This document shows, piece after piece, positions 24,105 through 33,117 of a DNA stretch of 64,000 nt. Numbering within the stretch: the first letter of the stretch is position 1; each line of letters starts with the position of its first letter. The notes below the pieces were generated by a model. It was not told where the DNA came from, did not search any database, and worked only from the letters and a program-made list of their open reading frames with translations. Both the position numbers and the translations under genes were made by a program. Source of the DNA: Chromobacterium rhizoryzae (GTDB lineage Bacteria > Pseudomonadota > Gammaproteobacteria > Burkholderiales > Chromobacteriaceae); NCBI RefSeq assembly GCF_020544465.1, contig NZ_CP066126.1:310001-374000 (forward strand), given 5' to 3'.

Positions 24105-26723
24105 ATGCAAGAACAATACAGCCCGCGCGCGGTGGAAGCCGCCGCCCAGCAGAAATGGCAGAAGACTGCCGCTTTCAAAGCCGTGGAAGACGCGTCGCGT
24201 CCCAAATACTACGCGCTGTCGATGTTCCCCTATCCGTCCGGCAAGCTGCACATGGGCCATGTGCGCAACTACACCATCACCGACGTGCTGGCCCGCTTCA
24301 AGCGTCTGCAAGGCTTCAACGTGCTGCAGCCCATGGGTTGGGACGCCTTCGGCCTGCCGGCCGAGAACGCCGCGATGAAAAACGGCGGCGCGCCGGCGGC
24401 CTGGACCTACGCCAACATCGAATACATGAAGCAGCAGCTGGACAGCCTGGGCTTTGCGCTGGACTGGGAACGCGAGCTGGCCACCTGCAAGCCGGACTAC
24501 TACCGCTGGGAACAGTGGCTGTTCACCCGTTTGTTTGAAAAAGGCGTGATCTACAAGAAAAACGGCGTGGTCAACTGGGACCCGGTGGATCAGACCGTGC
24601 TGGCCAACGAGCAAGTGGTGGACGGCCGCGGCTGGCGTTCCGGCGCGCTGGTGGAAAAGCGCGAAATCCCGATGTACTACTTCCGCATCACAGACTACGC
24701 CGAGCAGCTGCTGGCGGATTTGGACAAGCTGGACGGCTGGCCGGAACAGGTCAAGACCATGCAGCGCAACTGGATAGGCAAGAGCTTCGGCTCCGACGTG
24801 GCCTTCGCCTACGACGAAGCCAGCATCGGCCACGCCGGCCAGCTCAAGGTCTACACCACCCGTCCCGACACCCTGATGGGCGCCACCTATGTGGCGGTGG
24901 CCGCCGAACACCCGCTGGCCAGCCAGGCCGCGGCCGGCAACGCCGAGCTGCAAGCCTTCATCGCCGAATGCAAGGCCGGCTCCGTGGCCGAGGCCGACGT
25001 GGCCAAGATGGAAAAGAAGGGCATGGACACCGGCCTGTTCGTCGTTCATCCGCTGACCGGCGCCAAGCTGCCGGTATGGGTGGCCAACTACGTGCTGTGG
25101 GGCTACGGCGAAGGCGCGGTGATGGCGGTGCCGGCGCATGACGAGCGCGATTTCGAGTTCGCCAACAAATACCGCTTGCCGATCCAGCAGGTCTACGCGC
25201 CGGCCAGCGGCGAAGACAACTTCGACGCCGCCGCCTGGCAGGATTGGTACGCCGCCAAGGACGACAGCATCCGCACCGTGGGCAGCGGCAAATACGACGG
25301 CCTGAACTTCGCCGCCGCCTTCGACGCCATCGTCGGCGATCTGGAAGCCAAGGCCTCCGGCCAGAAGAAAACCCAATACCGCCTGCGCGACTGGGGCATT
25401 TCCCGCCAGCGCTACTGGGGCTGCCCTATCCCCATCATCCACTGCCAGAGCTGCGGCGACGTGCCGGTGCCGGAAAAAGACCTGCCGGTGACGCTGCCGG
25501 AGAACGTGATTCCGGACGGCGCCGGCTCCCCGCTGGCCAAGATGCCGGAATTCTACGAAACCAGCTGCCCGAAATGCGGCGGCGCGGCCAAGCGCGAAAC
25601 CGACACCATGGACACCTTCGTCGAGTCCAGCTGGTACTACGCGCGCTACGCCTCGCCCAAGTGCGACACCGCGATGGTGGACAAGAAGGCGGCCGACTAC
25701 TGGCTGCAAGTGGACCAGTACGTGGGCGGCATCGAACACGCCATCCTGCACCTGCTGTACGCGCGCTTCTTCCACAAGCTGATGCGCGACGAGGGCCTGG
25801 TGTCCAGCGACGAGCCGTTCAAGAGCCTGCTGACCCAGGGCATGGTGGTGTGCGAAACCTTCTATCGCGAACTGCCCAACGGCGCCACCGACTGGATCGC
25901 GCCGCAGGACGTGGTGCTGGAGCGCGACGCCAAGGGCAAGATCGTGGCCGCCAAGCATCGCGTGGACGGCCTGCCGGTCGTGGTGGGCGGCATCGAGAAA
26001 ATGTCCAAGTCCAAGAACAACGGCGTGGACCCGCAGGAATTCATTGAAAACTACGGCGCGGACACCGCCCGCCTGTTCATGATGTTCGCCGCGCCGCCGG
26101 AGCAGAGCCTGGAATGGTCGGACGCCGGCGTGGAAGGCGCGTTCCGCTTCCTCAAGCGCTTGTGGAAGGCGGCGAACGAGCATGTCGCAACCGGCCTGGC
26201 GCCGGCTTACAGCGGCGGCGAACTGAGCGCCGGCCTGAAAGACCTGCGCTTCAAGCTGCACGCCACCATCCAGAAAGTGGCCGACGACTACGGCCGCCGC
26301 CAGCAATTCAACACCGCCATCGCCGCGGTGATGGAACTGCTGAACACCTACGACAAGACCGACACCTCCGGCGACGCCGGCCGCGCCGTGGCGCAGGAAA
26401 CGCTGGAAGCCGTGACCCTGTTGCTGTCCCCCATCGTGCCGCATATCTGCGACGCGTTGTGGAACGCCTTGCGTCCGGGCAGCGAATTGCTGCAACAAGC
26501 TTGGCCGAAAGTGGACGAGAGCGCGCTGATCAAGAGCGAGATCGAACTGATGGTGCAAGTGGGCGGCAAGCTGCGCGGCAGCGTCACCGTGGCCGCCGAC
26601 GCGGCCAAGGACGCGATCGAGGCGGCGGCGCTGGCGCATGAAAACGTGCAGAAGTTCATGGAAGGCAAACCGGCCAAGAAAATCATCGTGGTGCCGGGCC
26701 GCCTGGTCAACATCGTGCTGTAA
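24105..26723 (+). CDS. leuS: Leucyl-tRNA synthetase
   Basis: 872 residues. Class I synthetase: the HIGH motif appears as HMGH in YPSGKLHMGHVRNYT (near residues 40-54), the KMSKS motif as EKMSKSKNNGVDP, an editing domain with TTRPDTLMGATYVAV, and zinc-type Cys clusters (CQSCGD, CPKCGG). The start MQEQYSPRAVEAAAQQKW is typical for LeuS. It charges tRNA-Leu. lptE and holA follow, the conserved order in betaproteobacteria. A hairpin with a T-rich tail lies in its leader. Confidence 0.97.
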   Translation: MQEQYSPRAVEAAAQQKWQKTAAFKAVEDASRPKYYALSMFPYPSGKLHMGHVRNYTITDVLARFKRLQGFNVLQPMGWDAFGLPAENAAMKNGGAPAAWTYANIEYMKQQLDSLGFALDWERELATCKPDYYRWEQWLFTRLFEKGVIYKKNGVVNWDPVDQTVLANEQVVDGRGWRSGALVEKREIPMYYFRITDYAEQLLADLDKLDGWPEQVKTMQRNWIGKSFGSDVAFAYDEASIGHAGQLKVYTTRPDTLMGATYVAVAAEHPLASQAAAGNAELQAFIAECKAGSVAEADVAKMEKKGMDTGLFVVHPLTGAKLPVWVANYVLWGYGEGAVMAVPAHDERDFEFANKYRLPIQQVYAPASGEDNFDAAAWQDWYAAKDDSIRTVGSGKYDGLNFAAAFDAIVGDLEAKASGQKKTQYRLRDWGISRQRYWGCPIPIIHCQSCGDVPVPEKDLPVTLPENVIPDGAGSPLAKMPEFYETSCPKCGGAAKRETDTMDTFVESSWYYARYASPKCDTAMVDKKAADYWLQVDQYVGGIEHAILHLLYARFFHKLMRDEGLVSSDEPFKSLLTQGMVVCETFYRELPNGATDWIAPQDVVLERDAKGKIVAAKHRVDGLPVVVGGIEKMSKSKNNGVDPQEFIENYGADTARLFMMFAAPPEQSLEWSDAGVEGAFRFLKRLWKAANEHVATGLAPAYSGGELSAGLKDLRFKLHATIQKVADDYGRRQQFNTAIAAVMELLNTYDKTDTSGDAGRAVAQETLEAVTLLLSPIVPHICDALWNALRPGSELLQQAWPKVDESALIKSEIELMVQVGGKLRGSVTVAADAAKDAIEAAALAHENVQKFMEGKPAKKIIVVPGRLVNIVL

Positions 26724-26805
26724 ACCGGCGTGGCTTAGGCTCCGGGTCGCGGATCGCGCCCCGGGCCGGGCCAGGCAAGCATTGTTTCCCGATAAGGAAT
26801 CGCGA

Positions 26806-27366
26806 ATGAGACTTTCCCTGCAATGGCTGTGGCTGGCGCTGCTGGCCCTTACGCTGAGCGCCTGCGGCTTCCACCTGCGCGGTCTGGGCGGCCCGATGAA
26901 GCCGCTGCCGTTCGCCTCGATGTATTTCGACGGCGGCAACACCGCGGTGGCCGGCGACGTACGCACCGTGCTGGCGCGCGACCCGCGTCTGCAAGTGCTG
27001 GGCAATCCCAAGCAGGCCGAGGCGGTGGTGACCATCCTCAGCGAAAATCAGTCCAAGGACATCCTGACCCTGAACGTGGGCGGCAAGATCAACGAGTACC
27101 AGCTGACTTACACCGCCGTGGTGCGCACAGTGCTGTTCGGCGTGCCGGTGGAGCCGGACATGACGGTGGTCGTGCGCCGCAGCATGAACTACTCCGACAG
27201 CGCCATCCTCGGCAAGGAGCAGGAAGAAGCGCTGATCTGGGCCGATGCCCGCCGCGACGCGGCCGAGCAGATCGTGCGCCGGCTGGCCTATCTGAAAAAG
27301 CCGGCCGCCGCGCCGCTGACCGGCCCGCAAAGCCTGAAGCCCGCCGATGCCCAGCCTAAGCCCTGA
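26806..27366 (+). CDS. lptE: LPS-assembly lipoprotein LptE
   Basis: 186 residues. Signal peptide with lipobox LTLSAC (Cys20) followed by GFHLRG, the hallmark of LptE. It plugs LptD in the outer membrane for lipopolysaccharide export. The ATG has GATAAGGAA upstream. The 3' end overlaps holA by 20 bases, and the C-terminal tail is Ala/Pro-rich. Confidence 0.92.
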   Translation: MRLSLQWLWLALLALTLSACGFHLRGLGGPMKPLPFASMYFDGGNTAVAGDVRTVLARDPRLQVLGNPKQAEAVVTILSENQSKDILTLNVGGKINEYQLTYTAVVRTVLFGVPVEPDMTVVVRRSMNYSDSAILGKEQEEALIWADARRDAAEQIVRRLAYLKKPAAAPLTGPQSLKPADAQPKP

Positions 27367-28351
27367 CGCGCTGATCGCGGCGCTGGGCAAGGGCCTGGCG
27401 CCGCTTTACCTGATCCACGGCGAGGAAGCGCTGCTGGCGCTGGAAGCCGCCGACGCGCTGCGCCAGGCGGCGCGCGAGCAAGGCTATCAGGAGCGAGAAG
27501 TGCTGACGGTGGAGGCCGGTTTCGATTGGTCGCAATTGCGCGACGCGATGAGCAGCGTCTCGCTGTTCGCCGAGCGCAAGCTGCTGGAAATCCGCATTCC
27601 CAACGGCAAACCCGGCACCGAAGGCGCGGAAGCGCTGCAACAGCTGGCGGCGCAGCCGCCGCAGGACACGGTGACCTTGATCACCCTGCCCAAGCTGGAG
27701 CGCGCGCAGCAGCAGTCCAAATGGTTCCAGGCGCTGGAAAAGCTGGCGGTGACGGCGGAGGCCCGCCTGGTGGGGCGCGCCGAGCTGCCCGGCTGGATCA
27801 CGCGCCGGCTCAAGGCCCAGGGCCAGGTGCTGGGCGGCGAGGCGCTGGCTTTCTTCGTTGATCGCGTGGAGGGCAATCTGCTGGCCGCGCGCCAGGAAGT
27901 GGACAAGCTGGCCTTGCTGTATCCGGCCGGCGAACTGACGCTGGAGCAATTGCGCGCCGCGGTGGCCAATGTGGCCCGCTTCGACGTGTTCCATCTGTCC
28001 GAATCCTGGCTGGCCGGCGACGTGCCGCGGGTGCTGCGCATGCTGGACGGCCTGATGGCCGAAGGCGAGGCGCCGGTGCTGGTGTTGTGGTCGCTGACCG
28101 AAGACGTGCGCATGTTGCTGCGTCTGCGCCAGGGCCTGAAGGATGGGCGCAACGCGCGCGACATGGCGCGCGAACTGCGTTTGTGGGGCGACAAGCAGCG
28201 TCTGGCCGAACCGGCCTTGCGCCGCATCGGCCCGCGCAAGCTGATGACCGCGCTGGACGAATGCGCGCGCATAGACCGTCAGATCAAGGGCGTGGAAGTC
28301 GGCGACCCCTGGCAGACCATGCGCGGGCTGGCGGGCCTGCTGGCCGCTTGA
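27347..28351 (+). CDS. holA: DNA polymerase III delta subunit
   Basis: 334 residues. Clamp-loader delta: LAPLYLIHGEEALLALEAADALR at the start, then the LLEIRIPNGKPGTEGAEAL region, DRVEGNLLAARQEVDKLALL and the C-terminal helical bundle. It opens the beta clamp. The start lies within the last codons of lptE; the leuS-lptE-holA order supports it. Confidence 0.93.
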   Translation: MPSLSPDALIAALGKGLAPLYLIHGEEALLALEAADALRQAAREQGYQEREVLTVEAGFDWSQLRDAMSSVSLFAERKLLEIRIPNGKPGTEGAEALQQLAAQPPQDTVTLITLPKLERAQQQSKWFQALEKLAVTAEARLVGRAELPGWITRRLKAQGQVLGGEALAFFVDRVEGNLLAARQEVDKLALLYPAGELTLEQLRAAVANVARFDVFHLSESWLAGDVPRVLRMLDGLMAEGEAPVLVLWSLTEDVRMLLRLRQGLKDGRNARDMARELRLWGDKQRLAEPALRRIGPRKLMTALDECARIDRQIKGVEVGDPWQTMRGLAGLLAA

Positions 28352-28407
28352 TCCGGCGGGACATTCACCAAGATTCGCGCCCCGTGCGCGGCAAACAGGA
28401 GAGCACC

Positions 28408-28797
28408 ATGGCTTTATTCGATACCTTGAGCGGTTTGCTGTCCGGCGGCGCGGAAGGCGGCGCCGGCGAAGCCCTGCAAAGCTTGTTGCAACAACAAGGC
28501 GGCTTGTCCGGACTGCTGGAACAGTTTCAGCAAGGCGGTCTGGGCGAGCTGGTGTCGTCCTGGGTGGGGCAGGGCGGGAATCTGCCGGTGTCCGCCGAGC
28601 AGATCCAGCAAGTATTGGGCGGCGATCAACTCGCCGGCATCGCGGAAAAAGTGGGCCTGGACCAGGGGCAAGTGTCGCAACTGGTGGCCGAACATCTGCC
28701 CGGCCTGGTGGACAAGCTGACCCCCAACGGCCAGCTGCCGCAGGGCGATGATTTGCTGTCCCAGGGCGCGGATCTGCTCAAAGGCTTATTCCGCTGA
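28408..28797 (+). CDS. YidB/DUF937 family protein
   Basis: 129 residues. Helical, Gln/Gly/Leu-rich: LFDTLSGLLSGG, LLQQQGGLSGLLEQFQQGGLG, then VSAEQIQQVLG and LVDKLTPNGQLP, which is the DUF937 (YidB) signature. The ATG follows ACAGGAGAG. The molecular role is unknown. A strong terminator follows the stop. Confidence 0.84.
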   Translation: MALFDTLSGLLSGGAEGGAGEALQSLLQQQGGLSGLLEQFQQGGLGELVSSWVGQGGNLPVSAEQIQQVLGGDQLAGIAEKVGLDQGQVSQLVAEHLPGLVDKLTPNGQLPQGDDLLSQGADLLKGLFR

Positions 28798-28816
28798 TCC
28801 CACCCATCCATGCAAC

Positions 28817-28852
28817 AACGCCGGCCGCGAGAGACTCGCCGCCGGCGTTTTT
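28817..28852 (+). terminator. Intrinsic terminator after yidB-like gene
   Basis: Stem AACGCCGGC (28817-28825) with GCCGGCGTT (28841-28849), followed by a run of T, ending the YidB-like transcript. Confidence 0.82.
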
Positions 28853-28912
28853 CATGCCTTTGGCCGGCCCGCTTGCAAGCGGGATCAGGCCGGCGCAAGG
28901 AATCCGTTCCGA

Positions 28913-29055
28913 GAACGTGTTTACGATCTTGCGCGCTAAGGCGAGACAAGGCGAAAACCGCAGAGGAAGCGGAATGTACATAAGGCACATGAGCGTTTCC
29001 AAGGTGTACTCACCGAGCCACGTTCCACGACGCGCAGCAGATCGTAAATAGGTTC
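28913..29055 (+). repeat. Stop-codon-associated short inverted-repeat element, copy C
   Basis: 143 bp. Ends GAACGTGTTTACGATC and GATCGTAAATAGGTTC are near-perfect inverted partners. The right end abuts TTA (29056-29058), which is the TAA stop of the leftward YcnI-like gene. The left flank is CGA, so no duplication remains. Confidence 0.78.
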
Positions 29056-29568
29056 TTAATGATGATGGCCGGCCGCGCCGGCGGTCACCGTCAGCTCCGC
29101 CGCCGGGCTTTTCAAGTCATGGGCGTCCTGGCCGGGGGCCGGAATGTCCGCCCAATTGGTTTCGCCCTGTTCGCACAGCTGTTTCACCTTGAAGTAGAGC
29201 TTGCCCGGCTGGGCGGCGATCTTGGCCTGGAATACGAACTCATCGTAGAAATTGGACGGCAGCTTGCCGCCCTTCCAGGTGATGCGGCTCACATCCTCGC
29301 TCACCTTGCGGCCGTAATTGTCGAAAGGCTTGACCGCGCTCTTGCTCACCTCCACCTCCCAGCCGGCTTTCGGCATCGGCTGCGCCAGACGCACGCCCTC
29401 CGGCATTTCCACGCTGATGGCGGTGGTGGGGCTGCCGTTGCAGCCATGGCCGATTTTCAGCACGCCCTTGTAATAGCCGCCGCTGGCGGCGGTGGGCGTT
29501 TCCAGGGTGACGTGGGCGAGGGCGGAGCCGGAAGCGGCCAGCAAGGCCAGCAGGGCGATCTTTTTCAT
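29056..29568 (-). CDS. YcnI/DUF1775 family periplasmic protein
   Basis: 170 residues from ATG 29568; the open frame extends further but lacks a signal peptide there. The signal peptide ends SALA, so the mature protein starts HVTLE, an N-terminal His as used in YcnI copper binding. Family blocks: IGHGCNGSPTTAISVEMPEGV, then GWEVEVSK, WKGGKLPSNFYDEFVF and the Cys in VKQLCEQGETNW. It ends in GHHH. Probably handles copper in the periplasm; no other copper gene is adjacent. Confidence 0.85.
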   Translation of the reverse strand: MKKIALLALLAASGSALAHVTLETPTAASGGYYKGVLKIGHGCNGSPTTAISVEMPEGVRLAQPMPKAGWEVEVSKSAVKPFDNYGRKVSEDVSRITWKGGKLPSNFYDEFVFQAKIAAQPGKLYFKVKQLCEQGETNWADIPAPGQDAHDLKSPAAELTVTAGAAGHHH

Positions 29569-29775
29569 CGTAGCTCTTTGCGGATCAGGGTTAGCGCGCG
29601 TGTCGGCCATTGGCGGCGACAAATGCGAATGAGGATTAGCCGCATCAGTTTAGCGCCTGCTCATCCCCCTAGCATGCGACAAAGTGTCGCAGAGTCGGCA
29701 TGAGAATAATGCAAATTGCGATGGCTTTGTCATGGCCGCTATACTGGTCGCCCGCCCAATGGTTCAGGAGTCGTC

Positions 29776-31782
29776 ATGATGGTCCGTGCCTTATCCACCG
29801 CAGCGTTGATGATGTTGTCCACTCATGACTGTGCCGCCGGCGGCTACAGCGGCCTTGGCGCCGCCAGCGTCAGCGCGGAGGAGGTGGCGCGCTACCGCGC
29901 CGCGCCCTTGCCGGCGGAGCTGAGCCGCAAAGTGCAGAATATGCTGGACCTGCGCGCGCCCGGCGCCGGCGTGCTGTCCCCGGACGGCAAGGCCTTGTAT
30001 TTCAGCTGGCGCGTCACCGGCGTGCCGCAGGTCTGGAGGCTGGACGGTCCGCAACGCTTTCCGGTGCAGCTTACCGGCGGCGAAGACGCCACCCTGATCC
30101 AGGACGTCAGTCCGGACGGGCGCTGGCTGGTGCTCAGCCGCGACCGCAAGGGCGAGGAAAATCCCGGCCTCTATCTGCAAGCCGCCGCCGGCGGCGCGCT
30201 GCGCGAAGTCCAGCACAAGCCCGGCGTGCAGACCCAGTTCCAGTTTCTCAGCAAGGACGGCCAATGGCTGTACTACCGCAGCAACGACGAGCGGGCCGAC
30301 AGCTACACCCTGTATCGCTATCGGCTGGCCGACGGCCGCCGCGAGCGTCTGTTCGGCGAGCGCGGGGCCTGGAGCATCGCCGACCACCGCGACGACGGCC
30401 GTCTATTGCTGCAAAAGACGCTGAGCAACGCCAGCGCGGAATTCTATTTATGGACGCCGGACGGCAAAGCCTTGCAGCCGCTGCTGGGCCAGGGCGAGGC
30501 CGTCGACTATCGGATGGACTTCGGCCTGCGCGACGGCGAATACCTGGTGCGCAGCAATAAGTTCGGCGAATACCACCGTCTTTATCTGTGGAGCGCCGGC
30601 GTTTTCCAGGCGCTGACGCCGGAAGCGCGCGGCGACGTGGAAAACCTCAACATCGACCATGAGCGGGGCCGCGTCTACTACACCCTGAGCCAGGATGGTT
30701 ACGGCAAGGCCTTGGCGCTGGACGGCCGCCGCGGCTATCGCGCGCTGAAGCTGCCGGCTTTTCCCGGCGCGGCCCAGGTCAACGTCGTCAACCTCAGCCG
30801 CGACGGCCGCTACGTCAACTTCAGCGTGGAAACCGACACTGCGCCGGCCAGCAGCCATGTTTGGGACAGCAAGCGCGGCAAACTCAGCCAGTGGCTGTTG
30901 CCGTCCGCGCCGGAACTGGATACCCGGGGCTTCGCCAAGGTCAGCCTGGAAAGCTACCCGGCGCGCGACGGCACGCCGATTCCGATGTTCGTGCGCCGGC
31001 CGACGCGCTGCGCGGCCACGCCCTGCCCGGTGGTGGTCCACTTTCACGGCGGGCCGGAGAGCCAGAGCCGGGCCGGCTTCTTGCCGCAGGCCCAGTTATT
31101 CGTCGATGCCGGCTTCATCTACGTGCAGCCCAATGTGCGCGGCTCCGTCGGCTACGGCAAGAGCTGGCTGGACAGCGACAACGGTCCGCGCCGGCTGCAA
31201 GTGCTGTCCGATATCGAAGACGCCGCGCGCTACATCCGCAGCCAGTGGGGCGCGGACGGCGTGGCGCCCAAGATCGGCGTGATGGGCGGCAGCTACGGCG
31301 GCTATTCCACGCTGGCGGCGATGACCATCTTCGCCGGCGCCTACGACGCCGGCGTGTCCAATGTCGGCATCGCCAACCTGGTCAGCTTCCTGCAAAACAC
31401 CGCGCCCTACCGCCGCGCGCTGCGCGCCGCCGAATACGGCGACCTGGAGCGCGACCGCGCCGCGCTGGAGCAATTGTCGCCCATCAATCACATCGACAAG
31501 CTGCGCGATCCGCTGCTGATCATCCAGGGCGTCAGCGACCCGCGGGTGCCGGTGGGCGAGGCGCTGCAAATGTACCGCGCGATGGCCGGCAAGGGCGTGG
31601 ACGGCGGCCTGATCCTGTTCCCGGACGAAGGCCACGGCGCGGCCAAACGGGAAAACCAGGTGCTGCAACTGGGCCATAGCCTGTGGTTTTTCCAGCGCCA
31701 CCTCTTGGGGCAGAATGAGGGCGGCGGCGCCAAAGCCGGGCGCGCCGAATCGGGAGAACAACATGAGTCCACAGGCGCTTGA
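29776..31782 (+). CDS. S9 family peptidase (prolyl oligopeptidase type), secreted
   Basis: 668 residues. A likely signal peptide at the N terminus, then a beta-propeller (residues about 60-400) and a C-terminal alpha/beta hydrolase. The catalytic Ser is in GVMGGSYGGYST (near residue 512), the charge relay Asp is expected in VSDPRVPVGEA and His in FPDEGHGAAKREN. The ATG has CAGGAG 5 bases before it. The family cleaves short peptides, often after proline or in acyl-peptides. The last bases overlap the thioesterase-like gene by 20 bases. Confidence 0.88.
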   Translation: MMVRALSTAALMMLSTHDCAAGGYSGLGAASVSAEEVARYRAAPLPAELSRKVQNMLDLRAPGAGVLSPDGKALYFSWRVTGVPQVWRLDGPQRFPVQLTGGEDATLIQDVSPDGRWLVLSRDRKGEENPGLYLQAAAGGALREVQHKPGVQTQFQFLSKDGQWLYYRSNDERADSYTLYRYRLADGRRERLFGERGAWSIADHRDDGRLLLQKTLSNASAEFYLWTPDGKALQPLLGQGEAVDYRMDFGLRDGEYLVRSNKFGEYHRLYLWSAGVFQALTPEARGDVENLNIDHERGRVYYTLSQDGYGKALALDGRRGYRALKLPAFPGAAQVNVVNLSRDGRYVNFSVETDTAPASSHVWDSKRGKLSQWLLPSAPELDTRGFAKVSLESYPARDGTPIPMFVRRPTRCAATPCPVVVHFHGGPESQSRAGFLPQAQLFVDAGFIYVQPNVRGSVGYGKSWLDSDNGPRRLQVLSDIEDAARYIRSQWGADGVAPKIGVMGGSYGGYSTLAAMTIFAGAYDAGVSNVGIANLVSFLQNTAPYRRALRAAEYGDLERDRAALEQLSPINHIDKLRDPLLIIQGVSDPRVPVGEALQMYRAMAGKGVDGGLILFPDEGHGAAKRENQVLQLGHSLWFFQRHLLGQNEGGGAKAGRAESGEQHESTGA

Positions 31783-32224
31783 AGACTACCTCCATCAACA
31801 CATCCCGCTGTCCGCCGCGATGGCGGTCCGCGTGGCCGAGGCCAGCGGCGAACGGGTGATCCTGAGCGCGCCGCTGGCGCCCAATATCAACCACCGCGCC
31901 ACCGTGTTCGGCGGCAGCGCCTCGGCGGTGGCCATCCTCGCCGCCTGGTGCCTGGTGTTCATGCGCTTGCGCGAGCGCGGCCTGGCCGGCCGCGTCATCA
32001 TTCACGGCAACGACATGCGCTACGACAAGCCCATCGCCGCCGACTTCCTCGCCCGCGCCGCCGCGCCGGACGCCGCCGACTGGGACAAGCTGGAGCGGGC
32101 TTTGCGGCGCGGACGCATGGGGCGCTTGCGGCTTGCCGTGGCGCTGGAGTGCGGCGGCGAAGCGGTGGGCGGCCTGAACGGCGAGTTCGTGGTGCTGCCC
32201 GGCGAAGGAGATTCCCTGCACTGA
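31763..32224 (+). CDS. YiiD C-terminal-domain thioesterase-like protein
   Basis: 153 residues from ATG 31763. Hotdog-fold features: PLSAAMAVRVAEASGERVILSAPLAPNINHRATVFGGSASAVA, in which HRATVFGGS is the conserved YiiD-type stretch. Proteins of this kind are putative acyl-CoA thioesterases of unknown substrate. It starts inside the end of the S9 peptidase gene and is probably co-transcribed with it. Confidence 0.75.
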   Translation: MSPQALEDYLHQHIPLSAAMAVRVAEASGERVILSAPLAPNINHRATVFGGSASAVAILAAWCLVFMRLRERGLAGRVIIHGNDMRYDKPIAADFLARAAAPDAADWDKLERALRRGRMGRLRLAVALECGGEAVGGLNGEFVVLPGEGDSLH

Positions 32225-32406
32225 AGCCCCCCGGCGCAGCGCTATCGCTTATCAAACTTTAAATCCAATCTGAATAGCTTATTTTTTGTGCTAAAAAGAA
32301 ATATCTTGTGCCGGGTTGGGTTGAGCGATAGCCAAAATAACCGCGCCCCGGCGTTGTCGGCCGCAGCCGCGCCGCAACGCCAGCGGACGCAGGCTGGGGG
32401 AGGCCG

Positions 32407-33033
32407 ATGGCTTCAAAAGCGCAAAAAGAGCTGGAACTGGTGCTGCGTTTATTGCAGCGCAAGGGTTTGCACGCAGTGGACCGGCAGTCCTGGCCGCCGC
32501 CGCTGCCGGATGTGGGCGCCACCCTCAGCGACGGCCGGCGGATCGCTTTCGAAGTGACGGAAGTGCATGCGGACGAGCACTTGTTCGGCGGCGGCAAGGG
32601 CTGTCTGCGCGCCCGCGAAGTGCGCCAGGCGCAGCAGGGCGAGGATGCGGCGATCAGTGTGCCCAACGCGCCCATCGCCGCGATCAAATACCGTATCCAA
32701 GCCAAGTGCGTGAAGCGCTATGCGGCCAAGCCCGGCTATGAATTGAGCCTGCTGCTGGCGGCCAATATCCCGCAGTTCGGCGGCGTGGCCGCCACCACCC
32801 TGTTTCCCGCCTTCATCCAGGAAGCGGCGCTGACCGCCGCCACCCATCATCTGTTGGAGTCGTCCGCCTTCGAGCGCGTCTACCTGCATCTGATCCAGCC
32901 CGGCGTCTTGTACGAGTGGAGCAAGCAAGACGCCTGGGTGGAAATGGCCAAAACAACGGAGGAGGGCGTCCGTCCGCCTTTTTGGGCGGAACCCATGCTC
33001 GGCGGCGTCTGTTGGCAAGGCGGCGCGTCCTGA
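32407..33033 (+). CDS. Uncharacterised protein with a possible PD-(D/E)XK-like core
   Basis: 208 residues, GGGGAGG before the ATG. I do not recognise the family. The segment PDVGATLSDGRRIAFEVTEV (residues about 37-56) has the spacing of a nuclease-type PD...ExT core with an E-V-T-E end in place of the usual E-x-K, followed by a helical C-terminal half. Upstream (32259-32310) is AT-rich and may hold the promoter. A terminator overlaps its stop. It stands next to the 136-bp repeat array. Confidence 0.55.
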   Translation: MASKAQKELELVLRLLQRKGLHAVDRQSWPPPLPDVGATLSDGRRIAFEVTEVHADEHLFGGGKGCLRAREVRQAQQGEDAAISVPNAPIAAIKYRIQAKCVKRYAAKPGYELSLLLAANIPQFGGVAATTLFPAFIQEAALTAATHHLLESSAFERVYLHLIQPGVLYEWSKQDAWVEMAKTTEEGVRPPFWAEPMLGGVCWQGGAS

Positions 33034-33052
33034 GGGCTAGGACGCGCGTTTT
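33023..33052 (+). terminator. Terminator overlapping the stop of the gene at 32407-33033
   Basis: GCGCGTCCT (33023-33031) pairs with AGGACGCGC (33039-33047), followed by GTTTTCATT. The left arm includes the last codons and the T of the stop. Confidence 0.72.
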
Positions 33053-33117
33053 CATTCCGGCTCGTGTTTGCGGTAGCCGTCGTTCCACACACTCCTTAAG
33101 CGTGACGCGCAAGGAAA

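Noticed and set aside
23997..27035. A 1012-codon frame on the minus strand opposite leuS
   Set aside because: Opposite a clear leuS and very His/Gln/Ala-rich, as expected from a shadow of a GC-rich gene.
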